From assembly GCA_017962495.1 (NCBI GenBank), contig JAGCVH010000030.1, forward strand, positions 41,959 to 105,958: a stretch of DNA of 64,000 bases. The letters run 5' to 3'. The notes beneath the pieces were generated by a model. That model made no database searches. It had not been told where the DNA came from and saw nothing but the letters and a program-made list of their open reading frames with translations. This DNA comes from Bacteroidaceae bacterium. GTDB lineage: Bacteria > Bacteroidota > Bacteroidia > Bacteroidales > Bacteroidaceae. Numbering within the stretch: position 1 is the first letter of the stretch; every line of letters starts with the position of its first letter. Positions 43,178 through 52,078 of the stretch are shown here, piece by piece. A program made the translations under genes and the position numbers.

Positions 43178-45376
43178 TTATTTTACGACTATCTTCTTTC
43201 CGCCCTTGATGTAGATTCCCTTCGGGAGTGATGAGGTGGAAACACGACGGCCATTGAGGTCGTAGATGTCATCCTTCGTCTTTAATTCTTCATTCGTAAT
43301 TCCCTCAATACCAACCGTCGGGTCGTTATAGTCGATGGTGCGCAAGGTGGCCGACGACGTGTTGCCCACCGTGACGTTGAAGATGAAGCGGGCATTGGCA
43401 TAGTGGGTAAGGCTCTTGCGATAGCGCATGGCCTGGCTGATGGTGTATGTCTGGCCTTGGGAAAGGCGAGCAGGATACTGACCAACATAGAAGGTAAGTG
43501 AGGCGGGTGTGAACTCGGAATAGAGATAGCCTGAGTTGTAGTCGCACACAATGCCCGAGGTGTTGAACCAATGTCCATAACCGTTGGCGGTAGAACCACT
43601 TTGCGAAAGCGTGCCGTCGGGCGTGGTGGCATAGAACATAATGCGGTTGTTGGTCGGACCACTTGCATTCCACGTCTGCAACTTACTGCTTAGGGACGAA
43701 GGCTGTAGTTGGAAAGCTGTGCCCAAAGCTGCGGCTGCTCGGCCAGAGATGGTGATGGACGTTCCGTCATAACTGGTTGCAGAGTAGGGGATGGTTACGT
43801 CGTAGGTGAAGGTAACGTCTGCAATATCGCGGTTGTCGATGGTCGGATTGGCATAGACAAGGGCTGAAGAGGCAATGTCCGTGCCTTCGATGCTGAACTT
43901 GTAAGGCCACATGTCATCGGCATCAATCTTGTCGTCCCACTTGTGCTGTTGGTAAGTCTTCAGGGCAGGTGCAACCACAAGCCACAAACGGCTTACGCCC
44001 TCCGGGACAGTCATAATAATGTCTTCGGTAACGTTCTTGATGCCTTGGTTGTAGACGCTGTCTTCCGAGAAGTAGCGACGTGTCCCGTCTTGCATCAAAG
44101 CTACATATCCCACGCGGAACCCGCGGGCAGAACGCGACCCTCCATTGACGTAATGACGTGTGTCGAAAGTGACGTAACGTGAGTCGCCATTATAGTATTC
44201 GCCCGGGTCATTGTCGAGCAGGGCTGCTCCAACATTGATGCCCGTGAAGTGGGTAACCACCTCCGTGCCTACGGCAGGAACACTTAGCGGGATGACATTG
44301 AAGCCCGTCGATTGCGGACAACTGGCAAGTGCCACCTGATATTCATCGTCGTCGGTAAGCACACAACGGTATTCGAAGCCTCCGATATAGCGGTCGCGAT
44401 AGGGGACACATACATTTAAGTCCCACGTAACGCAACGGCAGGCATAGTCGAAATAGAGTCGATACAGGTCTGGAGCGGAGAGTCCTTTGAGTGCCATAAG
44501 CGATTGGTTGAAATCGACAGCGCCATTCATGGGTTGATTCCATACTTGTGCCACGGTCTTGATGTCGCCGTAATGCTGGCACAGATAGTAATGGAACCAA
44601 TAGGATTGATAGCGATGCCACTCGTGTGAGAAGGCGTAGTTGTGCGTGTAACGGAATATGCCAATGCTCTGGTCGAACATAAGTTCGGGGTAGGATTGAT
44701 TGGCTTGCCATTGCGCAGTCTGTTCCCAGATGGCTTGCCCTGCGCCCACGGGCAGGTGGAAACCAGTGCCGTCGGTCGAGGAATTGCTATGACCACTGTG
44801 CTCGGCAAAGCACATGTAGTGGAACGAATGGCCGACTTCGTGTGCTACGCTATGTCCCACGGGCTTGCAGGTGGAGGGGTTAAGCCAGAGGGCGGACACT
44901 TGGAAGTCGTAGCCTCCGCCATAGCAGGTCCATGTCTGGGTATGGTTCATGAGTACCATAACCTTGTACTTTGCCAGATTCGAGTTAACGGGGTCGACAA
45001 AGCCTAATTGGTTGATTTCGAGGTCATAGAATGCCTCGCACTTCTGCAATAGGTCGTCGATATCGACATAATAGAAGTCGCTCTTCGAAAGGTTCTTTGG
45101 GTTCTTGGTATAGTATTTATCCCAAAAGATAATGACGTTGTCCGACTCCACAGAACGTGTCTTCGACCATGTGTACTTGCCGTCGGGGTCACTCTCCTTA
45201 TATAATAAGGTATCAGTGCGTTGTTGTCTCCATTCCTCTGGAATGTAAACGGTCTTTTGCGCAGTAGCTAAGCTACTGCTAATGAATAATGAAAAATGAA
45301 TAAAGAAGGCTAAAGCCATGTTTGCCCACTTTGAAACCTTGCTATTCGTAGGTTGATTAATCGTCTTCATTTGCAT
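43178..45376 (-). CDS. Secreted DUF6055-like zinc metalloprotease with DUF4859-like domain and T9SS-like tail
   Basis: A 732-residue protein. The hydrophobic segment at about 19-40 is a signal peptide, preceded by a polar stretch; the true start may be the third codon (ATG). The catalytic-looking motif is GHSVAHEVGHSFHYM (HExxH, His179-Glu180-His183), within a region resembling DUF6055. Beta domains follow, then a DUF4859-like block (TFYVGQYPARLSQGQTYTIS) and the tail IYDLNGRRVSTSSLPKGIYI with GKKIVVK. This suggests a surface protease. It overlaps the four-helix-bundle gene upstream by 20 bases and follows a CotH gene. Confidence 0.75.
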   Translation of the reverse strand: MQMKTINQPTNSKVSKWANMALAFFIHFSLFISSSLATAQKTVYIPEEWRQQRTDTLLYKESDPDGKYTWSKTRSVESDNVIIFWDKYYTKNPKNLSKSDFYYVDIDDLLQKCEAFYDLEINQLGFVDPVNSNLAKYKVMVLMNHTQTWTCYGGGYDFQVSALWLNPSTCKPVGHSVAHEVGHSFHYMCFAEHSGHSNSSTDGTGFHLPVGAGQAIWEQTAQWQANQSYPELMFDQSIGIFRYTHNYAFSHEWHRYQSYWFHYYLCQHYGDIKTVAQVWNQPMNGAVDFNQSLMALKGLSAPDLYRLYFDYACRCVTWDLNVCVPYRDRYIGGFEYRCVLTDDDEYQVALASCPQSTGFNVIPLSVPAVGTEVVTHFTGINVGAALLDNDPGEYYNGDSRYVTFDTRHYVNGGSRSARGFRVGYVALMQDGTRRYFSEDSVYNQGIKNVTEDIIMTVPEGVSRLWLVVAPALKTYQQHKWDDKIDADDMWPYKFSIEGTDIASSALVYANPTIDNRDIADVTFTYDVTIPYSATSYDGTSITISGRAAAALGTAFQLQPSSLSSKLQTWNASGPTNNRIMFYATTPDGTLSQSGSTANGYGHWFNTSGIVCDYNSGYLYSEFTPASLTFYVGQYPARLSQGQTYTISQAMRYRKSLTHYANARFIFNVTVGNTSSATLRTIDYNDPTVGIEGITNEELKTKDDIYDLNGRRVSTSSLPKGIYIKGGKKIVVK

Positions 45377-45725
45377 TGTTACGAGAAGTTTTTATCGATG
45401 ATATGATTATTCTAATGATTTCGTCAATGTCGGTTTTGAGTGAAGTATAAAGTTTTTCGTCAAGGAAACCTGTTTCGTGAAGGATAATAAACCAATATGA
45501 GGTTTCACTGGCTTCTTTCAGGGCTATGCTTAACTTTGAGATGAAGTCGGCACGTGTCTGGGCATAAAAGCTTTCATAAGTATTTGCCCCAACACTTGTT
45601 CCACATCGCAAAAGTTGTTTAGACATTACATATTCTTTCTTTTCCTCGGTCAAGTATTTGTAACATCTTACAACTCGAATTGCGAACTTCGTTGTTTTCT
45701 CAGCAAGGATATTTTCTTTCTTCAT
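45357..45725 (-). CDS. Four-helix-bundle protein (23S rRNA IVS-protein-like)
   Basis: A 122-residue all-helical protein of the S23/IVS four-helix-bundle family. Family marks are ILAEKTTKFAIRVVRCYKYL, QLLRCGTSVGANTYES, ADFISKLSIALKEASETSYW and a final IIRIIISSIKTSR. These proteins were first seen inside 23S rRNA intervening sequences, but most are stand-alone genes of unknown role, probably nucleic-acid binding pentamers. It lies 31 bases after the CotH gene and its 3' end overlaps the metalloprotease start by 20 bases. Confidence 0.88.
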   Translation of the reverse strand: MKKENILAEKTTKFAIRVVRCYKYLTEEKKEYVMSKQLLRCGTSVGANTYESFYAQTRADFISKLSIALKEASETSYWFIILHETGFLDEKLYTSLKTDIDEIIRIIISSIKTSRNNANEDD

Positions 45726-45756
45726 TCTTCATTACTTCATTAGGCGAAGCCGCATT

Positions 45757-47652
45757 TCACCACCACCCTCCACCAGACTCGATGGTAAAGTGGACTTCGA
45801 CATTCACCTTAAGCAGGATTCCGCCTAAGGGATATTGATATTGCATGGTGACTGTATGGCTGTCGTGCTGGCATTGATTCTTGTATAGCCCGCAATTCCA
45901 ATTCCAAAGGTCGTCGAATACTTCTATGTAGACATGACCGTTGGCATAGGCGCCAGGATCTCCCTCGCTGTCGAACCATCCTCCATAGACTCCATTGGTG
46001 CCATTCGTGCCCTCTGACCCATCGGTGTTTAGGGGAACAATGGAGACATAGGCCTCGGAGAAGTCGCTCTCGGCAATGCCCATGAGGCTGAGCACTTGCT
46101 GTTTGCTTACGTTGATTTTATTGGTTTGGGTATAGCCTTTACTCCATTGCATAGTCGTATGCACGGGAATGGTGCCGCAAAGGCGCCCTTGATTGGGCTC
46201 TTCACTGGGCATGGGAATGTTTTCGATAAGGTTCGTCATGAAGTCGCATCGCTTGATGAGCCACTGATGCATCTTCTGGAGTTCTGTTTCAAACCGCATG
46301 CCTGAAATGGGCCATTGGCTTTCCTCGCGAGCCATTGCCCCCAAGCGCAGTTGTTCGACATATCGCATGCATTCGTCCCAATTACGACTGACAATGCTGT
46401 CCTTGACCGATGCCCATTGTGCCTTATATGCCTCGACGAACTCTGGACAACCGAAGAGGTCGGTGAAGAACTGCGGAACATAGTTGTAATTGCCATTGCG
46501 CTTAAGGGGATTAGAGCCCATTACCGTTTCGCGATAGTTCGAGAAGAAGGTGTGTCCTGTGTACATGTCGCTCCAATCGAAATCATAACCTGCGTCGAAG
46601 TCCCACAAAGGTCCCATCACCCACTTGCCATCGCCGTCTTTATGCATATATATGGAACGTGGAGCTGAGAGTTCGACATTATAGATAAACTCTTGAATCT
46701 GCAGGTATTTGATAAAGGAAGGAATGTCGAGCAAGGATTCCACGAGGGGATAGTCTTTGTCCTTGATGGCTTTCTCCAGTTCGGCAAAGACGGCTTTCAC
46801 GGAGTCAACGGTGTTGGTGGTAAAGCGCTCGTCGTCGGGATATTTCACACAAACGGGCATCTTATAGACTTTCGACGAAAAGTTGTCGCCAGCCGAAGGG
46901 CTTAACGATGGTCCATCATCGACATCGAGCGAGATGAGTATGCCTTCCTCGTCGCTGACTTCCACACGATTTGTGCCTTGCTGAATCTGTTCGGTAAGTT
47001 GATAAACTCCCTTGTACTCATCGTTGAGGAAGAGTTCGACGTAACGCGTATGGTTGGTGTAAGGAAGCCCCAGCCATCGGCCCATCTCGAAGACGAAGGT
47101 GTTCATCATGTCCGTGATGTCGCGATAGTTGGCAAGTAACACCCAACTCTTGGCCTTGCCCATCCCCAGCATCTTGTGCTTCTGGTTGAGTTTGATGCGA
47201 TAGGGCTTCTTGGGATACCAACTAAAAGAGCTATTGCCTCTGCCTCGAATCTGTGCGTTGGCCGAATAGTTGGCATATTCACCTTTAGCATTGAGCATGA
47301 TGTGGCAATCGGTATAGTAATCTTTCGAAGTCACATCACTGCCATCGTTTGTGGTTATGTATAGTTGGAATACGCGATAGGGATTCTTTCCTTCGATGAG
47401 TGGTTCGTCTTCAATGGTAAGACTGTCGATTCGAGATATATTAAAGGGGATGCTTACGTCGCCCCGAACATTGAACAAAAGATTGGTCTCGTTGTCTTCG
47501 ATGGTAATATCGATGATGCTATCGGCAACAATGGGGAATCTCCAATGCTCCGATAGGTCATAGCGATGAACAAAGACGCGTTGTTGGGCGTAAATTTGCA
47601 TAGAACAGGCCGTTAAGAGAAGTAACAGCCATAAGTGGTTGATTATTTTCAC
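45757..47652 (-). CDS. CotH-kinase-family secreted lipoprotein
   Basis: A 631-residue protein starting with GTG. The signal peptide has a lipobox LLTAC (Cys16). The CotH domain (about 130-460) shows AQIRGRGNSSFSWYPKKPYR, KAKSWVLLANYRD, RYVELFLNDEYKGVYQLTE and GPLWDFDAGYDFDW, the ATP/metal-binding signatures of these atypical protein or spore-coat kinases. The C-terminal about 110 residues (GGWFDSEGDPGAYANGHVYI, then QYQYPLG) follow the DUF4859-like scheme seen in two neighbours. It lacks the T9SS-like tail and ends GGGWW. Its substrate on the surface is unknown. Confidence 0.85.
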   Translation of the reverse strand: MKIINHLWLLLLLTACSMQIYAQQRVFVHRYDLSEHWRFPIVADSIIDITIEDNETNLLFNVRGDVSIPFNISRIDSLTIEDEPLIEGKNPYRVFQLYITTNDGSDVTSKDYYTDCHIMLNAKGEYANYSANAQIRGRGNSSFSWYPKKPYRIKLNQKHKMLGMGKAKSWVLLANYRDITDMMNTFVFEMGRWLGLPYTNHTRYVELFLNDEYKGVYQLTEQIQQGTNRVEVSDEEGILISLDVDDGPSLSPSAGDNFSSKVYKMPVCVKYPDDERFTTNTVDSVKAVFAELEKAIKDKDYPLVESLLDIPSFIKYLQIQEFIYNVELSAPRSIYMHKDGDGKWVMGPLWDFDAGYDFDWSDMYTGHTFFSNYRETVMGSNPLKRNGNYNYVPQFFTDLFGCPEFVEAYKAQWASVKDSIVSRNWDECMRYVEQLRLGAMAREESQWPISGMRFETELQKMHQWLIKRCDFMTNLIENIPMPSEEPNQGRLCGTIPVHTTMQWSKGYTQTNKINVSKQQVLSLMGIAESDFSEAYVSIVPLNTDGSEGTNGTNGVYGGWFDSEGDPGAYANGHVYIEVFDDLWNWNCGLYKNQCQHDSHTVTMQYQYPLGGILLKVNVEVHFTIESGGGWW

Positions 47653-47674
47653 GCGTATTATTTAAGTTTTCCGT

Positions 47675-47736
47675 GCAAAATTACAAAAAAAACCATTCAC
47701 AGAACCCTGTATGAGCCATTTTTTTTGTAATTTTGC
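47675..47736. promoter_or_regulatory. Perfect 18-bp inverted repeat carrying divergent -7 boxes
   Basis: GCAAAATTACAAAAAAAA (47675-47692) is exactly repeated in reverse complement at 47719-47736, separated by 26 bases. Each arm holds a -7 box TAATTTTG pointing outward: leftward (plus 47676-47683) to the CotH gene and rightward (47728-47735) to the MFS gene. No TTTG is found 19-20 bases upstream of either box. Candidate roles are a symmetric operator with two promoters or a small invertible segment. Confidence 0.6.
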
Positions 47737-47740
47737 ATGC

Positions 47741-49039
47741 ATGAAACCTTATGCTTGGATTCCCACCTTATATTTTGCTGAAGCAGTTCCTTATGCTGCC
47801 GTGATGACGCTAAGCGTCATTATGTACACTAATCTCAATCTCTCAAACACAGAGGTGGCCCTTTATACTAGCTGGCTTTACCTCCCTTGGGTCATCAAAC
47901 CCTTTTGGAGTCCGCTTGTCGACCAATGGCGCACGAAACGATGGTGGATACTTTCGATGCAGGTACTTGTGGGTAGCGCATTGGCAGGCGTGGCATTGAC
48001 GTTGCCGATGGCTATGTGGCTCAGGGCTTCGCTTGCCTTTTTCTGGTTGATGGCGTTTAGTTCTGCCACCCATGACATTGCGGCCGACGGGTTCTACATC
48101 ATAAGTTTAAGTAAGGAGGATCAAGCTTTCTATGTGGGCATTCGCAGTACTTTCTACCGTTTTGGCACCTTGTTCTGTTCGGGGTTCATTGTTCTTTTTG
48201 TCGGTGCATTACAAGAGGGATACTTTTTAATTCCCTATATACTATATCCTCGAGTACAATACTTTGTCATTAATGTCCCAAAGCAAGATCTCTTGCACTC
48301 ATGGATATTTGGTTATGCTCTGTTGGCAATATTATTTTTAATTTTTGCCTTATATCATAGTATAAAATTACCAAATATAGAAAAGAAGAGCGCAATTGTA
48401 CAAGGCATAAAAGCTGTGGGGGAATCTTTTTCTCTTACCATAAAGGCCTTCTTTTCAAAACCCCATATCTGGGCGGCTCTGCTCTTCATGCTTTTGTTCC
48501 GATTGCCTGAAGCGCAGTTGGCTAAGATGGCCCAACCCTTCATGCTCAGGCCATTGGCTGAAGGTGGACTTGAATTAGGTACGGCCACGGTTGGCTTTGC
48601 TTATGGCACATTAGGCGTCATTGGCCTGTTGGCAGGTGGAATTATCGGTGGATGGGTGGTTTCGAAGCATGGGTTGCGCCGTTGGCTATGGCCTATGGTT
48701 ATTGCCATCAGCATTCCCGATGTCGTTTACATATATTTGGCATATGCCCAGCCATCGAGTTTGTGGATAATCAATGCTTGTGTCTTCATCGAGCAATTTG
48801 GTTATGGTTTTGGATTCACGGCCTATATGCTTTTCCTTGTCTATTTCTCGCGTGGCGAGCGTTCAACTTCGGTCTTCGCCTTGTGTACGGCTTTCCAAGC
48901 TTTAGGAATGATGCTTCCAGGCATGGTTGCAGGTTGGCTGGCCGATACAATGGGCTTCTGCCATTTCTTCATCTTTGTTTGCCTGTGCACATTAGTAACC
49001 TTTGTCGTTTCCGGTCTTATACGTCGTGATTTGAAATAA
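47741..49039 (+). CDS. MFS transporter, AmpG-like (paralogue of the gene at 39373)
   Basis: The start is the ATG at 47741 (MKPYAWIPTLYFAEAVPYAA), giving 432 residues. The in-frame ATG at 47711 lies upstream of the -7 box and adds residues with no match to the paralogue. About 12 membrane segments. YLPWVIKPFWSPLVDQW and SSATHDIAADGFYI are AmpG/MFS signatures. If the -7 box is used, the mRNA would have almost no leader. It is divergent from the CotH gene and upstream of a secreted protein gene. The substrate is unknown. Confidence 0.8.
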   Translation: MKPYAWIPTLYFAEAVPYAAVMTLSVIMYTNLNLSNTEVALYTSWLYLPWVIKPFWSPLVDQWRTKRWWILSMQVLVGSALAGVALTLPMAMWLRASLAFFWLMAFSSATHDIAADGFYIISLSKEDQAFYVGIRSTFYRFGTLFCSGFIVLFVGALQEGYFLIPYILYPRVQYFVINVPKQDLLHSWIFGYALLAILFLIFALYHSIKLPNIEKKSAIVQGIKAVGESFSLTIKAFFSKPHIWAALLFMLLFRLPEAQLAKMAQPFMLRPLAEGGLELGTATVGFAYGTLGVIGLLAGGIIGGWVVSKHGLRRWLWPMVIAISIPDVVYIYLAYAQPSSLWIINACVFIEQFGYGFGFTAYMLFLVYFSRGERSTSVFALCTAFQALGMMLPGMVAGWLADTMGFCHFFIFVCLCTLVTFVVSGLIRRDLK

Positions 49040-49075
49040 AGAATATTATCTACTAACCTATAATAATAAATTCAA

Positions 49076-51985
49076 ATGAAGCAAAACTACTTGAGAATGG
49101 CTCTTATGAGTCTTGTTATGTGGATTGGAGCAATGCTCTATGCCGTTGACTATCCCAACTATCCCACACAAACGCCTACTGAGGGTGGGAAGTATATAAT
49201 ATGTAACTTGGCAGTGCCTACGGGTTATATGTCGCGTACCAGTTGGGATGGCGCCTACTATTTCTTGGGCAAGGATGATTCCAACTATGCCAACTATGCC
49301 CTGACAGCGCATCAGGATGAGGCTGGTAATTGGTACTTCGTGACAAGCGAGAATGTAGTGCAATATGATGAGGGGGAAGAGGAAGTCGAGTACACCTATG
49401 TGGCAATCCCTAGTGGTACGGATAACCTTCGTGGTGGCTTGAACGACATCTATGAGCCTGGTTATTTCGCATTGTTGCCAGGCATACAGAAGGGGTTCTA
49501 TTACATCGAGCCTTTGGAGGGTAACAACCCCTGGTGCCAGAACAAGTACCTCCACCTGAATGCTGGCGGTCAGTACTTTGTTGTCAACGAACCGAACGAT
49601 GGCGGTCAGTGGTATCCCGACTTCTATGGTGGTATTAAGTACGAAGAGGACGGTATTACTCCCATTGAGGTTGAGGATGAGGAGAGTGGCCTATTACTGA
49701 ATGTGATGGCAGACTCAACGAGCATGAACTGGGCTTTTGTCTTAGTAGAAGACGTACCTCAGTTTGTTATGCTGGGCAATGCCTATGCTTTGGTTAATAG
49801 TTACGAAAAGAACTATTGCTCCATCGAGGGGTATGCCGATGGTTTCAAAGCAAGCCTTGAGGCATCTATGCCTCTGTACAAGTCTACGGATTTCAACGAG
49901 GAAACCCTTGCACAACTGAAAGCCCAGCTGAATGCAAAGGTTGACCTTTATAACCAAATACTGAGAGCCGAAGAACTGGATGCCGAGAAACTGGCAAAGG
50001 CTATTGCCGAGGCTAAGACCGCATTCAAGAGCTTGACAGCAACAGACGAGGTCGTTGCAGCCCTTGATAAATTAAAGAAGGCTTGCGATGATTACAGCAT
50101 GGGTCTGGGTGATATCACCTCGATGGGTCAGAACATGAGCTTCGAGGACCTTTCAAGCCAGAATGGAAATCAGACATCGGGATGCATGCCTGGGCCTAAG
50201 GGTTGGAATGTTTATGTTAATGGTAATAAACTCGAGGAAGGAAGTACGGCAGGTTTAAGCAACTGGCATGGCATCAACGATGACTGCACGGGTTATAAGG
50301 ATGGTAACTATGGTTTCGGTATCTGGATGCCTACAATTCCTAATTATGAAATCAGCCAAACCATTAGTGGCCTTGACAACGGAACCTATACTATTACTGC
50401 TGGTCTTATGGTTGACCGCCGTCGTACGACTCAGCGTATCTTTGGAAACCTTAACAGTACTCTCTTCTCCTATGAGGAGAATTACGAGGAGGGAATCCTG
50501 CCTGCTGAATACAAGACTTATGCTGGGCTGACTGAGGTTAACGATGATCGTACGTTGCAAGAAATCACTGTCCGTGCATACGTCTATGATGGAACGCTCA
50601 CCTTTGGTGTGAAGACAGACAACAATATTGCTGCAGCCCTGCGTACAGGTGGAGAGCAAGGTGACGGATGGTTTAAGGTTGATAACTTTACTATCTCAAA
50701 GGATGGTTACATCGAGAGTGACGCACAAGCTCTCTATGATTACCTCTCAAATACACTTGAGGATATGGCTAACGAACCTATGGATGCTACTTACCGCGAG
50801 AAGTGTGAGGTTTCTTATTCAGACTTGAATGAAGGTATTGCCGCCTTTGCTCAACTGCTTCCCGAGGTTCAAGCTCAGGTTGCTGCATATAAGCCTTTGG
50901 GCGATGCTTTGGCACTTGCTATAGATCGTTTGGCTTTGTGCGAGGAGACTGGTTACTCGGGTGTTGACGACTATTCGACTGTTATTGATGAAGTGACAGT
51001 TAAGTATGAGGATGGCGAATATACAGCCGAGGAGATTTCCGAAGCACTTTCCCTTTTGGAGGAAGCCTATCAGACTTGCCTGCGCAGTGGCGTTGACGAG
51101 GGCGCTGACTTGAGCGACCTTATTCGCAACCGTTCGTTTGAGGATCAGAGCAATCAAGGCAACAATAATTCCGATGGCGTTGCCAATCCTCCTTATGGAT
51201 GGGATCTATACATCAATGGCGTGAAATGTGAAACTGCTGACGACGTCCGTGCTCAAGGAGTCACGGGTTGGTGTGCTATTAATAGTGGCGACAACATTAA
51301 TGTGGAAGAGAACGGCAATATCTATAATCATCAGTACACCGATGGAACCCATGTTTGGGGTATCTGGAATAGTTCTATTCCTCAGATTGAACTCTCGCAG
51401 AAACTCACTGGCCTGAAGCCTGGCACCTATGTGCTTACTGCCGACATGATGGTTCGTAATACCGATTGGACTGGTATTAACCTCACAACACAGCGCCTCT
51501 TTGCCAATGATGTCATTTGCCTCTATGGTGGTGAAAACGAGTATTGGCCAGAGTATCTGCAAGGAACCACTTCCGACGACATCTATCAAGCTTGGAACCT
51601 AACCTACAACGAGGGCAAGCTGTTGGATGAGGATGAGGAATATTACTATATTAATTATGCTGAGCACGATGCTTACAACAACGACCTTCTGTTGCGTACC
51701 TTGGTTCTTCACTTCGGTGTTGACGAAAGTGGTGAAGCAACTATCGGTTTCCGCACTGATAACCTTGATGCCACCACGGGTGAACCACGAAGTGAGGGAG
51801 CTGCTGGATGGTTCAAACTCGACAACTTCACGCTCTATTATGAAAGTAGTAAGATACCTACCAACATCAAGGGCGTGGAAGGTACGGCAATACAGCGCAA
51901 TGCCATTTATGACCTTTCCGGACGTCAAGTTGAAAAGATGACAAAGGGCATCTATATCCAGAACGGAAAGAAAGTAATTCGATAG
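49076..51985 (+). CDS. Large secreted surface protein with T9SS-like tail
   Basis: A 969-residue protein with a signal peptide (about 1-23). The N-terminal about 250 residues look like a beta-trefoil or lectin-like module (GYMSRTSWDGAYYFLGKDDS). Helical FIVAR-like linkers (about 260-350 and 570-690) separate two carbohydrate-binding-like modules with matching phrases (NMSFEDLSSQNGNQTSG and RNRSFEDQSNQGNNNSDGV; GxYTITAGLMV and GTYVLTADMMV; WFKVDNFTI and WFKLDNFTL). The tail is IYDLSGRQVEKMTKGIYI with GKKVIR. It shares style with the 1259-residue protein at 7461. No enzyme motif is seen. Confidence 0.75.
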   Translation: MKQNYLRMALMSLVMWIGAMLYAVDYPNYPTQTPTEGGKYIICNLAVPTGYMSRTSWDGAYYFLGKDDSNYANYALTAHQDEAGNWYFVTSENVVQYDEGEEEVEYTYVAIPSGTDNLRGGLNDIYEPGYFALLPGIQKGFYYIEPLEGNNPWCQNKYLHLNAGGQYFVVNEPNDGGQWYPDFYGGIKYEEDGITPIEVEDEESGLLLNVMADSTSMNWAFVLVEDVPQFVMLGNAYALVNSYEKNYCSIEGYADGFKASLEASMPLYKSTDFNEETLAQLKAQLNAKVDLYNQILRAEELDAEKLAKAIAEAKTAFKSLTATDEVVAALDKLKKACDDYSMGLGDITSMGQNMSFEDLSSQNGNQTSGCMPGPKGWNVYVNGNKLEEGSTAGLSNWHGINDDCTGYKDGNYGFGIWMPTIPNYEISQTISGLDNGTYTITAGLMVDRRRTTQRIFGNLNSTLFSYEENYEEGILPAEYKTYAGLTEVNDDRTLQEITVRAYVYDGTLTFGVKTDNNIAAALRTGGEQGDGWFKVDNFTISKDGYIESDAQALYDYLSNTLEDMANEPMDATYREKCEVSYSDLNEGIAAFAQLLPEVQAQVAAYKPLGDALALAIDRLALCEETGYSGVDDYSTVIDEVTVKYEDGEYTAEEISEALSLLEEAYQTCLRSGVDEGADLSDLIRNRSFEDQSNQGNNNSDGVANPPYGWDLYINGVKCETADDVRAQGVTGWCAINSGDNINVEENGNIYNHQYTDGTHVWGIWNSSIPQIELSQKLTGLKPGTYVLTADMMVRNTDWTGINLTTQRLFANDVICLYGGENEYWPEYLQGTTSDDIYQAWNLTYNEGKLLDEDEEYYYINYAEHDAYNNDLLLRTLVLHFGVDESGEATIGFRTDNLDATTGEPRSEGAAGWFKLDNFTLYYESSKIPTNIKGVEGTAIQRNAIYDLSGRQVEKMTKGIYIQNGKKVIR

Positions 51986-51997
51986 TTTATCATTTAA

Positions 51998-52029
51998 AGG
52001 GTGGGGGACAAGGTCTCTCACCCTCTTTT
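51998..52029 (+). terminator. Probable terminator of the 969-residue gene
   Basis: Outer stem AGGGTG/CACCCT (51998-52003, 52019-52024), 3x3 internal loop, inner stem GAC/GTC, then CTTTT. It starts 13 bases after the stop. Confidence 0.65.
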
Positions 52030-52078
52030 AGGACATCATCTCTTGCCTCTCTTCCTATACATATATTAATATAAGGTA

